From Pseudomonas lurida (GTDB taxonomy: Bacteria > Pseudomonadota > Gammaproteobacteria > Pseudomonadales > Pseudomonadaceae), in the NCBI RefSeq assembly GCF_002563895.1, contig NZ_PDJB01000001.1, positions 355,501 to 419,500 on the forward strand: a stretch of DNA of 64,000 nucleotides. The letters are read 5' to 3'. Under the pieces are notes generated by a model, which made no database searches, was not told where the DNA came from, and saw nothing but the letters and a program-made list of their open reading frames with translations. The position numbers and the translations under genes are program-made. Positions 61,227-64,000 of this stretch are shown piece after piece. Within the stretch, counting starts at the first letter, position 1. The number at the start of each line of letters is the position of its first letter.

Positions 61227-62591
61227 TTAGCCCAATAGATCTCTCAAGACATGCGTAAAGGCCCGGCTGCTTTCTTCTTCACCGGCATGACGCCCGTCGC
61301 GCACTACCCACTTGCCGTTGACCAGCACATCACGCACCTGCCGGTCACCGCCCGCGAACAGCCAGCGATTGAGAATCCCATCCTCCGTCGCCGTCGCCAG
61401 GTACGGATCATTACCGTCCAGCACAATCCAATCCGCACGCTTGCCCACTTCCAACCGACCAATTGGCTGTCCCAGTGCCTGGGCACCACCCTCGAGTGCG
61501 GCATCAAACAGCGTGCGTCCAACCATCGGCTGATCACGGCGATACAGGCGGTTACGCCGTTGGTCGCGCAGCCGCTGGCCGTATTCGAGCCAGCGCAGTT
61601 CTTCCACCACGCTCAATGACACATGGCTGTCGGAGCCGATCCCCATGCGTCCGCCCTGGGCGAGGAAATCCACCGCCGGGAAAATACCGTCACCCAGGTT
61701 TGCCTCGGTGGTCAGGCACAGGCCAGCAATCGCACGGCTCTTGGCCATGCGCGCCACTTCGTCTGTATCGGCATGCGTGGCGTGCACCAGGCACCAGCGC
61801 TCATCGACCTCGACATTGTCATACAACCATTGCAGCGGGCGCTTGCCGCTCCAGGCCAGGCAGTCGTCGACTTCTTTCTGTTGTTCGGCGATGTGGATAT
61901 GCACCGGGCACGCCTTGTCACTGGCGGCCAGCACGTCATTGATTTGTTGCGGCGTGACGGCACGCAACGAGTGAAAGCACAGGCCCAGTTGCTGCGCCGG
62001 TTGTGCAGCGAGGATCGGCTGCAGGCGTGCCTGCAGATCCAGGTAGTTTTCAGTGCTGTTGATAAAGCGCCGCTGGCCTTCATTCGGTGCCTGGCCGCCA
62101 AACCCGGAGTGGGTGTAGAGCACCGGCACCAACGTCAGGCCGATGCCACTGCTGGTCGCTGCCTGGCTGATCTGCCGCGACAATTCCGTGCGATCGGCAT
62201 ACGGCTGGCCGCTGACGTCGTGGTGCACGTAGTGGAATTCGGCCACCGAGGTGTAGCCGGCCTTGAGCATCTCGATGTACAGCTGGCGCGCGATCACCTG
62301 CAATTGATCCGGGTTGATCTTGCCCACCATGCGGTACATCAGGTCGCGCCAGGTCCAGAAACTGTCATTCGGGTTACCGGCCACCTCGGCCAAACCCGCC
62401 ATCGCCCGTTGGAACGCGTGGGAGTGCAGGTTCGGCATGCCCGCCAAGACCGGGCCTCTCAGCCGTTCAGCAGCCTCTGCGCTGGCATTGGCCTCAACCT
62501 GTGTCAGTCGCCCATCGACGCTGACTTCAAGACGTACATCATTGGCCCATCCATTAGGCAGCAGCGCGCGTTCGGCAAAGAAAGCGGACAT
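61227..62591 (-). CDS. hutF: HutF, formimidoylglutamate deiminase
   Basis: A 454-residue amidohydrolase that converts formiminoglutamate to formylglutamate in the five-step histidine utilisation pathway used by Pseudomonas. Metal-binding His residues in MPNLHSHAFQRAM, later HIHIAEQ and HATHAD, and Asp in GIGSDSHVSL. The length fits the family. The ATG at 62591 is preceded by an in-frame TTG two codons upstream. It is divergent from hutC, with a HutC-type operator between them (62621-62630). Confidence 0.95.
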   Translation of the reverse strand: MSAFFAERALLPNGWANDVRLEVSVDGRLTQVEANASAEAAERLRGPVLAGMPNLHSHAFQRAMAGLAEVAGNPNDSFWTWRDLMYRMVGKINPDQLQVIARQLYIEMLKAGYTSVAEFHYVHHDVSGQPYADRTELSRQISQAATSSGIGLTLVPVLYTHSGFGGQAPNEGQRRFINSTENYLDLQARLQPILAAQPAQQLGLCFHSLRAVTPQQINDVLAASDKACPVHIHIAEQQKEVDDCLAWSGKRPLQWLYDNVEVDERWCLVHATHADTDEVARMAKSRAIAGLCLTTEANLGDGIFPAVDFLAQGGRMGIGSDSHVSLSVVEELRWLEYGQRLRDQRRNRLYRRDQPMVGRTLFDAALEGGAQALGQPIGRLEVGKRADWIVLDGNDPYLATATEDGILNRWLFAGGDRQVRDVLVNGKWVVRDGRHAGEEESSRAFTHVLRDLLG

Positions 62592-62620
62592 GATCAAGGC
62601 ACCCCGGTCGTGTGTTTATT

Positions 62621-62630
62621 TGTATATACA
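62621..62630. promoter_or_regulatory. HutC-type operator
   Basis: TGTATATACA is a perfect TGTA-N2-TACA palindrome, the core reported for HutC in Pseudomonas. It is 30 nt from the hutF start and 70 nt from the hutC start, so one repressor dimer could control both. Confidence 0.8.
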
Positions 62631-62699
62631 TATACAGACGTTTGCCTGCTCGGTAAACTCCGGCAATCTATGCATCTTTTCCCCCTGCAAGGATTCCCT

Positions 62700-63449
62700 G
62701 TGCCGACTCCGCCCGCCAACTCCTCGCTGGCTGCCCACATGGACGAAAGTCCGGCGCCCTTGTATGCCCGCGTCAAACAGATGATCAGCCAGCAAATCCT
62801 CAACGGCAACTGGCCGCCCCATTATCGCGTGCCGTCGGAGAGCGAACTGGTCAGCCAGCTCGGTTTCAGTCGCATGACCATCAACCGCGCCCTGCGCGAG
62901 CTCACCGCCGAAGGTCTGCTGGTACGCATGCAAGGCGTCGGTACTTTCGTCGCTGAGCCCAAGAGCCAGTCTGCACTGTTCGAAGTCCACAACATTGCCG
63001 ATGAGATCGCCTCGCGCGGCCACCGGCATACCTGCCAGGTCATCACCCTGGGTGAAGAAGCTGCCGGCTCGGAGCGTGCTGTCGCCCTGGAAATGCGCGA
63101 AGGCGGGCGGGTCTTCCACTCGTTGATCGTGCACTTCGAGAACGATATTCCCGTGCAAATCGAGGACCGTTTCGTCAATGCGTTGGTCGCACCGGAATAC
63201 CTGCAACAGGATTTCACCCAGCAGACGCCCTATGCCTACCTTAACCAGGTGGCACCGCTGACCGAAGGCGAGCACGTGGTCGAAGCCATCCTCGCCGATG
63301 CGGCCGAGTGCAAGCTGCTGCAGATCGAACCCGCCGAGCCGTGCCTGTTGATTCGCAGGCGCACCTGGTCGGGTCGCCAGCCGGTGACCGCCGCGCGTCT
63401 GATCCACCCCGGTTCCCGTCACAGCCTGGAAGGACGTTTCAGTAAATGA
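62700..63449 (+). CDS. hutC: HutC, GntR-family histidine utilisation repressor
   Basis: A 249-residue regulator. N-terminal winged helix about 18-85 (LYARVKQMISQQI...YRVPSESELVSQLGFSRMTINRAL), then the UTRA ligand domain, which binds urocanate in HutC. The start is a GTG at 62700 with AAGGA 7 nt upstream; an ATG at 62670 (MHLFPLQG) is possible but would add ten residues not seen in the family. It represses hut genes and probably itself and hutF. Its stop overlaps the hutD start (ATGA). Confidence 0.93.
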   Translation: MPTPPANSSLAAHMDESPAPLYARVKQMISQQILNGNWPPHYRVPSESELVSQLGFSRMTINRALRELTAEGLLVRMQGVGTFVAEPKSQSALFEVHNIADEIASRGHRHTCQVITLGEEAAGSERAVALEMREGGRVFHSLIVHFENDIPVQIEDRFVNALVAPEYLQQDFTQQTPYAYLNQVAPLTEGEHVVEAILADAAECKLLQIEPAEPCLLIRRRTWSGRQPVTAARLIHPGSRHSLEGRFSK

Positions 63450-64000
63450 ATGCAGTAAAAGTCTGGCGCGCCGCCGATTACGTACGCATGCCGTGGAAAA
63501 ACGGCGGCGGCAGTACTGAAGAAATCACCCGAGACGCAGGCCAGGGCCTGGATGGTTTCGGCTGGCGCCTGTCGATTGCCGATATCGCCGAGTCGGGTGG
63601 GTTTTCCACCTTCGCCGGTTACCAGCGCGTGATCACGGTGATCAAAGGCGCGGGCATGGTGCTGACTGTGGATGGCGAGGAGCAGCGCGGGTTGTTACCG
63701 CTGCAACCCTTTGCGTTCAAGGGTGACAGCCAGGTGTCGTGCCGCTTGATCACCGGGCCGATTCGCGATTTCAACCTGATCTATGCGCCGCAGCGTTACC
63801 ACGCGAGGCTGCAATGGGTGGATGGCGAGCAGCGCTTTTTCAGCACGGCACAGACGGTGTTGGTGTTTAGCGTGGCGGACGAAGTGAAGGTGCTGGGTCA
63901 CACGCTGGGCCATCACGACTGCCTGCAAGTGGACGGTAACACTGGCTTGTTGGATATCTCCGTCAGCGGTCGCAGCTGCGTCATCGAACTGACCGCCCGC
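63446..64000 (+). CDS. hutD: HutD family protein (3' end outside window)
   Basis: 185 residues are present; the frame is open to the right edge. It starts at the ATG overlapping the hutC stop (MNAVKVWRAADYV). It fits the HutD cupin-like family: MPWKNGGGSTEEI near residue 15-27, FGWRLSIADI, GFSTFAGYQRVI and RDFNLIYA. HutD is proposed to limit hut operon overexpression, possibly by binding a pathway intermediate; its biochemical function is unsettled. The family is about 190-200 residues, so only a few are missing. Confidence 0.93.
   Translation, partial: MNAVKVWRAADYVRMPWKNGGGSTEEITRDAGQGLDGFGWRLSIADIAESGGFSTFAGYQRVITVIKGAGMVLTVDGEEQRGLLPLQPFAFKGDSQVSCRLITGPIRDFNLIYAPQRYHARLQWVDGEQRFFSTAQTVLVFSVADEVKVLGHTLGHHDCLQVDGNTGLLDISVSGRSCVIELTAR

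Overview
The window looks like a chromosomal segment of a Pseudomonas of the fluorescens group. The evidence is high GC coding sequence, typical Pseudomonas gene neighbourhoods (his, glnA-ntrBC, typA-thiI, hut), dispersed REP/REPIN palindromes, and a complete downstream part of a wss (acetylated cellulose) operon followed about 50 kb later by hutF/hutC/hutD. That combination and order match what I remember of strain SBW25 ('wrinkly spreader'); I could not run a comparison. Both ends cut genes: wssC/bcsB at the left, hutD at the right.

Layout. 1-11.8 kb: wssC(end)-D-E-F-G-H-I and wssJ, making, exporting and O-acetylating cellulose. 12-16.3 kb (minus): a histidine/basic amino acid ABC importer with a trailing methyltransferase gene. 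16.8-22.6 kb: GABA permease, a hypothetical protein plus an alpha/beta hydrolase, an ACR3/BASS-type carrier and a family 39 glycosyltransferase. 22.7-26.4 kb (minus): tRNA-Phe, yggX, mutY and an AsmA protein. 26.7-32.5 kb: an OFA-type MFS carrier, then hisB-hisH-DUF2164-hisA-hisF and a periplasmic binding protein. 32.4-38.8 kb (minus): a Vps62-related gene, then yibQ-ctpA-envC and gpmI. 39-41.2 kb: yibN-grxC-secB, trmL and a small membrane protein. 41.2-47.1 kb (minus): an NrsZ-like repeated sRNA, ntrC-ntrB, a periplasmic chorismate mutase and glnA. 47.1-53.9 kb: thiI, typA, a YkgJ protein and glgP. 54-58.9 kb: a coupled DUF2339/DUF3999 pair. 59-61.1 kb: fbp, a small lipoprotein and a lipocalin. 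61.2-64 kb: hutF facing hutC-hutD.

Nitrogen control is the strongest regulatory theme. Candidate sigma-54 promoters (GG-N10-GC) lie in front of glnA, the NrsZ-like RNA and gabP. 17-bp dyads of the NtrC type occur upstream of glnA, ntrB and the sRNA. A TGTA-N2-TACA operator lies between hutF and hutC. The window therefore contains nitrogen sensing/regulation (NtrBC), its main target (GlnA), a regulatory RNA, and uptake/catabolism of nitrogenous compounds (His importer, GABA permease, Hut).

The most interesting items are a four-module repeat RNA with 86/70/86-bp spacing and its own sigma-54/NtrC-type control region; REPINs in several topologies (normal, inverted, nested, truncated); an uncharacterised DUF2339/DUF3999 envelope pair; a eukaryote-like Vps62 gene set into a housekeeping neighbourhood; and three perfect DnaA boxes within 1 kb that are not at an origin. 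No insertion sequence, prophage or CRISPR array was seen.
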